From assembly GCA_025360235.1 (NCBI GenBank), contig JANYCO010000641.1, forward strand, positions 1 through 6,978: a DNA stretch of 6,978 bases. Reading direction: 5' to 3'. The notes under the pieces are model-generated. The model was not told the origin of the DNA. It did no database searches and saw only the letters and a program-made list of their open reading frames with translations. The translations under genes were made by a program, and so were the position numbers. Positions within the stretch are counted from its first letter, which is position 1; each line of letters opens with the position of its first letter. Source of the stretch: Cytophagales bacterium. GTDB taxonomy: Bacteria; Bacteroidota; Bacteroidia; Cytophagales; Cytophagaceae. Below are positions 1 to 5,360 of the stretch, one piece after another.

Positions 1-279
1 CATAGCCTTTGGCGCTACTACTAATCCTAAGCCACTGTCTCCGTCTACCACAGCAGTGCTCGGTGTTTCATGAACAACGCGCACATTTGGTTTAGAATTT
101 ATTCTTCCTGTTTCCCAAAGTCTTACGTAGCCCACCAAACGTGCTATTCCATGCGAATCTACACCGCGCAGGTCGGCAGATAATAATACGGTAGTGGCGA
201 GGTCTGCATCAGCTTCCGGACAACCTATTTTAATGAAAATTTCTTTGGTAAAAGAAAAGAGCGATTTATATGAATACAT
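1..279 (-). CDS. Malate/L-lactate dehydrogenase family oxidoreductase, N-terminal part (truncated by window edge)
   Basis: The minus strand reads an open frame from an ATG at 279 to the left edge, giving 93 residues with no stop. The stretch ADLRGVDSHGIARL (residues 35-48), followed by GYVR and, further on, VVDGDSGLGLVVAPKAM, is the characteristic N-terminal signature of the Ldh_2 family. This family includes malate, L-lactate, ureidoglycolate and 2,3-diketogulonate dehydrogenases and uses NAD(P)H in the cytoplasm to interconvert 2-hydroxy and 2-oxo acids. It is unrelated to the classical Rossmann-fold LDH. The His and Arg of the DSHGxxR motif are conserved active-site residues in the family. 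Full-length members are about 330-360 residues, so roughly three quarters lie outside the window. The substrate cannot be told from this part. The start lies 35 bp after the stop of the upstream MORN-like gene on the same strand, so read-through transcription is possible. Confidence 0.9.
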   Translation of the reverse strand, partial: MYSYKSLFSFTKEIFIKIGCPEADADLATTVLLSADLRGVDSHGIARLVGYVRLWETGRINSKPNVRVVHETPSTAVVDGDSGLGLVVAPKAM

Positions 280-297
280 AGTTTTTTGTTTGCTTAA

Positions 298-305
298 CAA
301 AAATA
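298..305 (-). promoter_or_regulatory. Possible -7 box (TATTTTTG) upstream of the Ldh-family gene
   Basis: On the minus strand the 35-bp gap before the dehydrogenase contains TATTTTTG, an exact match to the Bacteroidota -7 consensus TAnnTTTG, 18 nt before the ATG. I see no convincing TTTG at the expected -33 distance, and the region is so A/T-rich that a chance match is likely. If real, the 5' leader would be only about a dozen nucleotides. Confidence 0.25.
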
Positions 306-314
306 ACAAAAAAT

Positions 315-1274
315 TTACCTCTTTCTTCTTAATGCCTTTTTTATTGGATCGTTTTCCACTTTTTTGGACAAATCAATTTTCTGTCCATTCATAATGGTCA
401 TCACCCCTTTATCGTTCCACTCTCTCATAATTACAGGTTCACTGTGTGTCCATTGATCCTTGGGATATTGAGTTTCCCTTTTCCGTTTGTTTTTATTTTC
501 AAAATACTCTATCCAGTAGCCTATTTTCTTTCCATCTCCGTAATGCCCCCTGATGAGTAATTGTCCATTTTCAAGGAAATAAAAATAATCACCAGTCATC
601 TCACCAAATTCATATGGAATTACTTCTTTTACTTTTGTTCTTTCAAAATCGTAATAGGTAATTTTTGCTTCTTTTTGAAAGCCCTTGTAATACTTTGTCT
701 TGCCGATAAGAATCGGCTGAAGTACTTCTGCTTTTGAATATTTATCGGGTTTGGGTTCCCACCACTTTTTCTCCCATTTATATTTTTCCCATCGCCCGTG
801 TTTTGTGCCCACATAAAAAATCCCTGTTTCTGTCATCCTTCCTCCTACATATTTTGTATAAGGTCCGTGAAGGATTCTGTAATTGGTCAACTTAGCCAAA
901 TCTTCCTTACGCACTTTTACCACTTTAGCTTCAGCACGATCCCAAACATATATTTCATCAATATAATCCGTTGGAGCCTCGTTCCTTTTTAATACATAAA
1001 AAAGTTCTACTACCTGCTTGGCTTCTAAGCCTTCTCTGGTATAGCCTTTACGGGCTTTTTTCTTATAAAAAATATTCCTTTTCTGTTTTTTCTTCTTTTG
1101 TTTTTGTTTAAGTGTAGAATCGGGTTGAAACGTAAGATCAGGAATGGTATCGCGTGTAAGGGAATTGCCATAGGGCAAAACAATTTTATTTTCTTTCGTC
1201 TCCTGAGCAAAAACTGCCCCGGTAAAGAAAGTGGTTACTATAAAAAATAATATGTAGTAAATTCTAAACTTCAT
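315..1274 (-). CDS. Secreted lysine-rich protein with MORN/YwqK-like repeats
   Basis: This 319-residue protein starts with a typical signal peptide: basic MKFR, a hydrophobic core to about residue 20, and an AxA-type site near VFA-Q (residues 21-24). It is therefore likely exported to the periplasm or beyond. No lipobox is visible. Residues 55-78 are strikingly basic, with runs of Lys and Gln. The C-terminal two thirds carry repeated 'text-like' MORN/YwqK modules: HGPYTKY (136-142), GIFYVGTKHGRWEKY (151-165), TGDYFYFLENGQLLIRGHY (227-245) and GDGKKIGYWIEYFEN (246-260). Similar repeats occur in proteins often labelled 'YwqK family antitoxin', a name that does not establish function; in Bacteroidota they are common in exported proteins of unknown role. 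The C-terminus is again basic (KKALRRKR). It lies 90 bp downstream of htpG with a hairpin between them. I cannot assign a function, and no T9SS C-terminal sorting domain is evident. Confidence 0.8.
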   Translation of the reverse strand: MKFRIYYILFFIVTTFFTGAVFAQETKENKIVLPYGNSLTRDTIPDLTFQPDSTLKQKQKKKKQKRNIFYKKKARKGYTREGLEAKQVVELFYVLKRNEAPTDYIDEIYVWDRAEAKVVKVRKEDLAKLTNYRILHGPYTKYVGGRMTETGIFYVGTKHGRWEKYKWEKKWWEPKPDKYSKAEVLQPILIGKTKYYKGFQKEAKITYYDFERTKVKEVIPYEFGEMTGDYFYFLENGQLLIRGHYGDGKKIGYWIEYFENKNKRKRETQYPKDQWTHSEPVIMREWNDKGVMTIMNGQKIDLSKKVENDPIKKALRRKR

Positions 1275-1279
1275 TTGAA

Positions 1280-1319
1280 AGCCAAGTTACCTGCTTTTTA
1301 CCGAACAGACAACTTGGCT
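1280..1319. other. Stem-loop between htpG and the MORN-like gene (terminator or leader hairpin)
   Basis: AGCCAAGTT (1280-1288) pairs perfectly with AACTTGGCT (1311-1319). Inside a small internal loop, CTG (1291-1293) pairs with CAG (1306-1308). The structure lies 45 nt past the htpG stop and ends only 5 nt before the ATG of the next gene at 1274. There is no long U-tract on either strand (the minus strand reads TTTC after the stem), so a classical intrinsic terminator is not well supported. Its closeness to the start codon would also allow it to affect translation of the MORN-like gene. Confidence 0.45.
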
Positions 1320-1364
1320 AATTTATAACTATTTTTTAAAAGAATTATTATGTAAAGCAGAAGA

Positions 1365-3188
1365 TTAATTTACACTCATCTCTACACTTCTCCTGATAAA
1401 ATCAGTCAGGTCCTTTCCTGTAAGCATCCCCTGAGAAAGCATTGCCAAATCGTATACTTGTTTGGCGATTTTCTTTTGCGTTTCATCAGAAGTCTCATTT
1501 AAAATTTTCTGAACAACAGGGTGATTGCTATTTACAACTACATTGTAGATCTCAGGCATTGCTCCCATAAAACTCATTCCTCCTCCATTTAAAGCCGACA
1601 TATCTTTCATACGACGCATAAACTCAGGTAAAGTAATCGAAACGGGCAATTCCTCTAATGACATAGCTTCCAGGGCTACTGTCATTTTTTTATTATCGAT
1701 CGCTTTCTCAAATACCTCTTTAACTTTTGTTTGCTGATCAGCAGTTAAGATGCTTTCTAGTTTTATATCTTTATCAATAATTTTTTCTAACGTCTCGGAA
1801 TCTACACGTTTAAGAGAAAATTTTTCCATTTTCTGCTCCAGCATTCCTATAAAATGGCTGTCGATAATAGCGGTCATCTCTAATACATCGTATCCTTTAT
1901 TTTCTGCTGATTGGATATACAAATCTTGTTTTCCTTTATCAGAAGTATAGAGCGCCACAATGTTTTCGTTCTTGTCCGTCTGATTGGCTTTGATGTGTTC
2001 TTTGTATTTGTCTAAGGTGAAACTTTCTCCTTTGGTATTTTTTACTAAGCAGAAATCCTTTGCTTTTTCATAGAACTTATCGTCGCTTAACATTCCGTAT
2101 TTTACAAATACATTGATATCGTTCCATTTTTCTTCAAAGCCTTTTGGATCGTTGTTGTTGAGCTCCGCAAGTTTGTCGGCAACTTTTTTAGTGATGTGTG
2201 AATTGATTTTTTTAACATTAGAATCTGCCTGAAGAAAACTTCTCGATACATTCAATGGGATATCCGGAGAATCCAGCACTCCGTGCATCAGCATTAAGAA
2301 TTCAGGTACCACATCTTTCACTTCATCCGTAATAAATACCTGACGGGAGTATAGTTGAATTTTATTTTTCTGAACTTCAAAGTCAGCTTTTAGTTTTGGA
2401 AAATAAAGAATCCCTGTTAGGTTGAACGGATAGTCAACATTCAAGTGGATCCAAAACAAGGGATCTTCGCTGTAGGGGTAAAGTTCTTTGTAGAATGCTT
2501 TATAGTCTTCGTCCTTTAATTCGGAAGGCGCCTTTGTCCATAACGGGTGTGTGTTGTTAATCACATTTCCATCGAACTCAATTTCTACTGGAAGGAATTT
2601 GCAATATTTGGTAAGGATTGTTTCAAGTCTGAATTTATCCAAAAACTCAACAGAATCTTCTGCGATATGAAGAATAATATCTGTTCCTCTTTCTTTTTTA
2701 GTTCCTTCAGAAATCTCAAACTCTGTACTCCCATCACAGATCCAATGAGCGGACTGTGCACCTTCCTGGTGTGACAAAGTATTAATTTCGACATTGGCAG
2801 AAACCATAAATGCTGAATAGAATCCAAGTCCAAAGTGTCCGATAATCTGTTTTTCATCGCCTTTGTCTTTGTACTTTTCTATAAACTCCGTAGCACCTGA
2901 AAAGGCGATCTGGTTGATGTATTTTTTTATTTCATCTGCCGTCATGCCAAGTCCCTGATCACTGATGGTGATCGTTTTGGCAGTTTCGTCGATGGATACT
3001 GTAATCTTAGGATTCCCTACTTCGCCTTTGTATTCGCCGAATGAGGCCAATTTTTTAAGCTTCTGAGTAGCGTCTACCGCGTTGGACACCAGTTCTCTCA
3101 GAAATATCTCATGATCCGAATAAAGGAATTTTTTGATAATCGGGAAGATATTCTCGGTATGGATGGAAATAGTACCTTTTTCCTGCAT
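1365..3188 (-). CDS. htpG: HtpG, bacterial Hsp90 molecular chaperone
   Basis: This 607-residue protein is a full-length HtpG (E. coli's is 624), an ATP-driven homodimeric cytosolic chaperone. The N-terminal GHKL ATPase motifs are intact: FLRELVSNAVDAT (residues 29-41, catalytic Glu32 and Mg-binding Asn36), DQGLGMT (77-83, Asp77 contacts adenine), and the lid segment GHFGLGFYSAF (117-127), followed by GTD (168-170). The middle-domain loop PLNVSRSFLQ (311-320) retains the conserved Arg316 that contacts the ATP gamma-phosphate. The C-terminal dimerisation domain follows, without a eukaryotic MEEVD tail, as expected. The reading frame stays open upstream to a TTG at 3233, but I chose the ATG at 3188. 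MQEKGTISIHTENIF is the normal HtpG N-terminus, and the upstream extension overlaps a likely promoter box. Neighbours are unrelated, so it is probably its own transcription unit. No CIRCE inverted repeat was seen upstream. Confidence 0.97.
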   Translation of the reverse strand: MQEKGTISIHTENIFPIIKKFLYSDHEIFLRELVSNAVDATQKLKKLASFGEYKGEVGNPKITVSIDETAKTITISDQGLGMTADEIKKYINQIAFSGATEFIEKYKDKGDEKQIIGHFGLGFYSAFMVSANVEINTLSHQEGAQSAHWICDGSTEFEISEGTKKERGTDIILHIAEDSVEFLDKFRLETILTKYCKFLPVEIEFDGNVINNTHPLWTKAPSELKDEDYKAFYKELYPYSEDPLFWIHLNVDYPFNLTGILYFPKLKADFEVQKNKIQLYSRQVFITDEVKDVVPEFLMLMHGVLDSPDIPLNVSRSFLQADSNVKKINSHITKKVADKLAELNNNDPKGFEEKWNDINVFVKYGMLSDDKFYEKAKDFCLVKNTKGESFTLDKYKEHIKANQTDKNENIVALYTSDKGKQDLYIQSAENKGYDVLEMTAIIDSHFIGMLEQKMEKFSLKRVDSETLEKIIDKDIKLESILTADQQTKVKEVFEKAIDNKKMTVALEAMSLEELPVSITLPEFMRRMKDMSALNGGGMSFMGAMPEIYNVVVNSNHPVVQKILNETSDETQKKIAKQVYDLAMLSQGMLTGKDLTDFIRRSVEMSVN

Positions 3189-3230
3189 AACTTTTATTTT
3201 TAAAGGGTTATAAATGTGAAAGGGGAAATA

Positions 3231-3263
3231 CAAATACTATTCCAGCAGACAAAAACTGACAAA
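3231..3263 (-). promoter_or_regulatory. Candidate Bacteroidota-type promoter of htpG
   Basis: On the minus strand, TTTG (3263-3260) is followed after 20 nt by TAGTATTTG (3239-3231). This resembles the -33 TTTG / -7 TAnnTTTG pattern of the Bacteroidota primary sigma factor, with one extra base inside the -7 box. Transcription would begin near 3224, giving a leader of about 35 nt to the ATG at 3188. The box covers the alternative TTG at 3233, which argues against the longer htpG start. Confidence 0.4.
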
Positions 3264-3290
3264 TTTGCAGGGTTCAAGCCATGAAACGAT

Positions 3291-3340
3291 TAACTGGGTC
3301 TACGACCACCGTTAACGTGAGATAGCCGTCGGACGGCTAT
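3291..3340. repeat. Compact double-hairpin intergenic element, REP-like
   Basis: The intergenic region between the alpha/beta hydrolase stop and the htpG promoter holds two adjacent palindromes, more GC-rich than their surroundings. The first is imperfect: TAACTGG (3291-3297) plus TC, a TAC loop, then GACCA (3304-3308) and GTTA (3311-3314), with small bulges. The second is perfect: ATAGCCGTC (3322-3330) and GACGGCTAT (3332-3340) around a central G, in practice about 8 bp of stem with a 3-nt loop. Neither is followed by a T-tract in the direction of the hydrolase transcript, so a simple intrinsic terminator is unlikely. A short tetranucleotide-like lead (GTGA) just before a palindrome is the layout of REP sequences mobilised by RAYT transposases, but no RAYT gene is in this window. 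The repeat status is inference, since only one copy is visible. Confidence 0.4.
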
Positions 3341-3352
3341 GCTAAAGTCGAA

Positions 3353-4000
3353 TTATTTTATATAGTCATTAATCAATAAAGAAATCTCATCAGCCCTGTT
3401 ATATATCATAAAATGTCCACCGTCTTTAATTGGGAGATGATTTTCTATTCTGGAAACAGGAAAAATTTTATCCTTCGTTCCATGTATATGCAATAATTCA
3501 TTATTGCTTGCATTATCCCATTTCAGAATTTGATCAATCGCCCATTCATTAAAAATGGGATTTGCATCGTCTATAATTCTTCGAAGCAATAGACTTTCGT
3601 CTTTTGATTTTATTCCAAAATAATAATCGGCAGTGAGCTTATTGAGAAACTTCAAAACAGAAGCAGGAAATACTTTATGAAGACTTAACTTTCCTGACAA
3701 ACGAAGTTGCCAGTCTTTTTCACTGTTATTTTTAATACTGGAAATTATAATAATTTTTCTAACCGGAATAATTTTCGTGATCTCTTGTGCTATAATTCCT
3801 CCAAAAGAAACACCTATAAGGATAATCTCCGAATTCAAATCCATCTGTGCCATAAGCCTTTTACAGTAGTCTTGAAGCGACTCATTTTTAAAGGGAATTT
3901 CCCATTCAATATGGCTTTGGGAGGGATGATCTATTTTCAGGTTTGCAAAAACTCTTCTGTCTGCTCCCAGTCCGCTGATGAAATAAATTTTACTTCCCAT
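3353..4000 (-). CDS. Small alpha/beta hydrolase
   Basis: The 215-residue product has the alpha/beta hydrolase fold signature with an intact triad. The nucleophile elbow GVSFGG (63-68) carries Ser65. The acid is Asp177 in HGTKDKIFP, and the base is His196 in GGHFMIY. The N-terminal FISGLGADRRVF (residues 7-18) follows strand 1 and would form the oxyanion-hole loop. The protein is short for the fold (usually 250-300 residues), with only a small helical stretch (about 98-160) in the cap position. No signal peptide is seen, so it is probably a cytoplasmic esterase or related hydrolase; the substrate is unknown. Its start lies 28 bp after the stop of the acetyltransferase gene on the same strand, so the two may be co-transcribed. 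The codon usage is more A/T-rich than that of htpG or the envelope genes. Confidence 0.85.
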   Translation of the reverse strand: MGSKIYFISGLGADRRVFANLKIDHPSQSHIEWEIPFKNESLQDYCKRLMAQMDLNSEIILIGVSFGGIIAQEITKIIPVRKIIIISSIKNNSEKDWQLRLSGKLSLHKVFPASVLKFLNKLTADYYFGIKSKDESLLLRRIIDDANPIFNEWAIDQILKWDNASNNELLHIHGTKDKIFPVSRIENHLPIKDGGHFMIYNRADEISLLINDYIK

Positions 4001-4028
4001 ATTTATCTATTTCCTGATTAGCCGATAG

Positions 4029-4502
4029 TCACCCTTTGTACTTCTCCAACTCCTTTTTCGTAATTCCCGAATTTACCCATTCCGGTTCAAAATATGCTCC
4101 AAATTTTTTATAGAATTTAATAGCAGGTTCGTTCCAATCCAATACCAGCCAGTTCATGCCGCTGCAGCCTTGCTCATTGGCATAGCGAGCGGTAGCTTCA
4201 AACAATTGACTTCCTATTCTTTTCCCTCTTTGTTTTTCAGTAACGAGAATATCTTCCAGGTAAAGTCGTTTCCCTTTCCAGGTAGAATATCGATAGTAGA
4301 AAATAGAAATTCCGACAATCTTATTATCCATCTCAGCTACTATCAATCCATATAATGGCTTTTCACCAAAAGCATCTTCGGTCAATTTTTCCACGGAGGT
4401 TTCCACTTCATGTAATGCTTTTTCGTAGACGGCGAGCTCTTTTATTAGTTCAAAAACTTGTGGGATATCTGCGGGTTTGCCGGGGCGGATGATAATGTTC
4501 AT
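4029..4502 (-). CDS. GNAT N-acetyltransferase, spermidine/thialysine acetyltransferase (SSAT)-like
   Basis: The 157-residue protein is a single GNAT domain that transfers acetyl from acetyl-CoA to an amine. Several segments resemble the diamine/spermidine N1-acetyltransferase (SSAT1/SSAT2) group rather than generic GNATs: ELAVYEKA (22-29), EDAFGEKPLYGLIVAE (42-57), YLEDILVT (81-88) and LDWNEPAIKFYKKFGA (121-136). The acetyl-CoA pyrophosphate loop is QRGKRIGS (91-98), and Tyr131 sits where the family has its general acid. The length matches SSAT (about 170). Bacterial members may act on polyamines, thialysine or other amino-acid amines, and sequence alone does not separate these. It is cytoplasmic. 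It precedes the alpha/beta hydrolase by 28 bp, and a gap of 145 bp with no recognisable gene separates it from atpZ upstream, so it probably has its own promoter. Confidence 0.88.
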   Translation of the reverse strand: MNIIIRPGKPADIPQVFELIKELAVYEKALHEVETSVEKLTEDAFGEKPLYGLIVAEMDNKIVGISIFYYRYSTWKGKRLYLEDILVTEKQRGKRIGSQLFEATARYANEQGCSGMNWLVLDWNEPAIKFYKKFGAYFEPEWVNSGITKKELEKYKG

Positions 4503-4647
4503 TTAATTGTGCCTGTATTATTTACGACTCAAGATACCATTTTCCACTAAAAATCAATCACACCATCATGCAAATCATAAGAATCACAGTCAAGACAATT
4601 AGCCTTCTGTCAGCAAGAGTGTGAGCAAGAGCAAGAGATTTTAATTT

Positions 4648-4875
4648 TTAATTATCCTTACTCACCTGCCGGATAAAAAGATACATACTTCCGCCCAAGG
4701 CAGACAGCAGCAATACTATTAAAAATACAGGTACACTTAATCCGAAATATTCGTCTAATTTTAAACCTCCCCAGGCGGCAAGGCAAAGTACCGCTACAAT
4801 CTGGAAGCCGAAGCCCGAGAAGCGCATCAGGCTACTAGGCCGTTTTGAATTCTCTGTAGACTTTTCCTTCTCCAA
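4648..4875 (-). CDS. atpZ: AtpZ/AtpI-family small membrane protein
   Basis: This short protein has two transmembrane helices (about residues 22-39 and 47-67 of the 75-residue form) joined by a short loop. The pattern FSGFGFQIVAV...GGLKLDEYFG is typical of AtpZ (F0F1-ATPase gene 1 family). Family members aid F1Fo ATP synthase assembly or function, and in Bacillus AtpZ with AtpI has been linked to Mg/Ca transport. The start is uncertain. The frame can begin at a TTG at 4875, overlapping the bactofilin gene by 41 nt, or at an ATG at 4827, which lies 7 nt after the bactofilin stop and gives 59 residues with both helices. I list the longer form because homologues as I remember them carry a short hydrophilic N-terminus before the YSG/FSG motif, and the segment SSLMRFSG fits that. 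No atpB or other ATP synthase gene follows. Confidence 0.85.
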   Translation of the reverse strand: MEKEKSTENSKRPSSLMRFSGFGFQIVAVLCLAAWGGLKLDEYFGLSVPVFLIVLLLSALGGSMYLFIRQVSKDN

Positions 4876-5251
4876 TATTAATTTCTTTTACAGCAGCGCC
4901 CATTTTACAATTACCATTGAAGGTAGCCCCTGTTTCCAGCATTATCTTTCCGGCAATAATATCACCATCAATAATAGCAGTAGGTTTCAATATAAGTAAT
5001 CCAGCGATTTCAAGATGCCCTTTTACTCTTCCTGCGATTTCCGCATTCTGAGTAAAAATATCTCCTTCTACAAGAGATGATTCTCCCATCGCTACTTTGG
5101 CTTTGCAACGGATATTTCCCACTAACCTTCCTTCGATTCTTAGATTACCCGCAGTTTCTAGATTACCTTCCAATGTCGCATTCTTAGCGATAATTGTACT
5201 TGCACTTCCTAGTTCCTCCAGTTCTTTTTTGGATGTTCCGGTTTTAAACAT
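4835..5251 (-). CDS. Bactofilin (polymer-forming cytoskeletal protein)
   Basis: The 138-residue protein is a bactofilin. A short N-terminal tail (residues 1-17) leads into a right-handed beta-helix core of about 18-118, seen as repeated short strands with alternating small and hydrophobic residues: NATLEGNLETAGNLRIEGRL, VEGDIFTQNAEIAGRVKGHL and IDGDIIAGKIMLETGATFNG. Bactofilins polymerise without nucleotide into membrane-associated filaments that position peptidoglycan enzymes and influence cell shape. The length is normal for the family. It is transcribed after the M23-fold gene, 109 bp downstream, and before atpZ, whose frame overlaps or abuts its end. The M23-bactofilin pairing is a recurrent cell-envelope module. 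The gap before it may hold its own promoter, but I found no convincing box. Confidence 0.94.
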   Translation of the reverse strand: MFKTGTSKKELEELGSASTIIAKNATLEGNLETAGNLRIEGRLVGNIRCKAKVAMGESSLVEGDIFTQNAEIAGRVKGHLEIAGLLILKPTAIIDGDIIAGKIMLETGATFNGNCKMGAAVKEINIGEGKVYREFKTA

Positions 5252-5259
5252 AGTTGTAA

Positions 5260-5322
5260 TAATTAGGTAATTAGGTATAATTTAAAAGAGTCAACATGAC
5301 CCAACTTTTAGCAATATGCTAA
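5260..5322. other. Short repeats and small palindromes ahead of the bactofilin gene
   Basis: The 109-bp gap between the M23-like and bactofilin genes contains a tandem 8-bp duplication TAATTAGG (5260-5267 and 5268-5275), a small palindrome GTCA-ACA-TGAC (5290-5300) and a stem-loop TTAGCA-ATA-TGCTAA (5308-5322). All are short and A/T-rich. They could be leader structure or processing sites between the two genes, but chance is a fair explanation, and no U-tract terminator is visible. Confidence 0.3.
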
Positions 5323-5360
5323 TAATTAGATTAATAACAAAATAAAATTGCAAAATTGGC

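Noticed and set aside
194..394. A plus-strand open frame spanning the dehydrogenase start and the end of the MORN-like gene
   Set aside because: Both flanking minus-strand genes are better supported, and the frame crosses their junction without any recognisable sequence.
2547..2857. Plus- and minus-strand open frames of 75-90 codons inside htpG
   Set aside because: They lie within a well-conserved htpG coding region in other frames, and their products show no domain character.
3189..3233. A 15-residue N-terminal extension of HtpG starting at TTG 3233
   Set aside because: MQEKGTISIHTENIF at 3188 is the standard HtpG N-terminus, and the extension overlaps a plausible -7 promoter box.
3322..3340. 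The perfect palindrome as an intrinsic terminator of the alpha/beta hydrolase gene
   Set aside because: The stem is strong, but on the minus strand it is followed by CTCACG rather than a T-run, so a rho-independent terminator is not supported.
3707..4021. A plus-strand open frame of 104 codons opposite the alpha/beta hydrolase
   Set aside because: The minus-strand frame has an intact catalytic triad and fold pattern. The plus-strand product is Asn/Phe-rich with no recognisable motif, as expected of an antisense shadow.
4613..4637. Three copies of GCAAGAG downstream of atpZ
   Set aside because: They are short, irregularly spaced (one pair overlaps by a base) and have no palindromic or CRISPR-like structure. 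The whole 4503-4647 gap shows no gene, clear terminator or convincing promoter.
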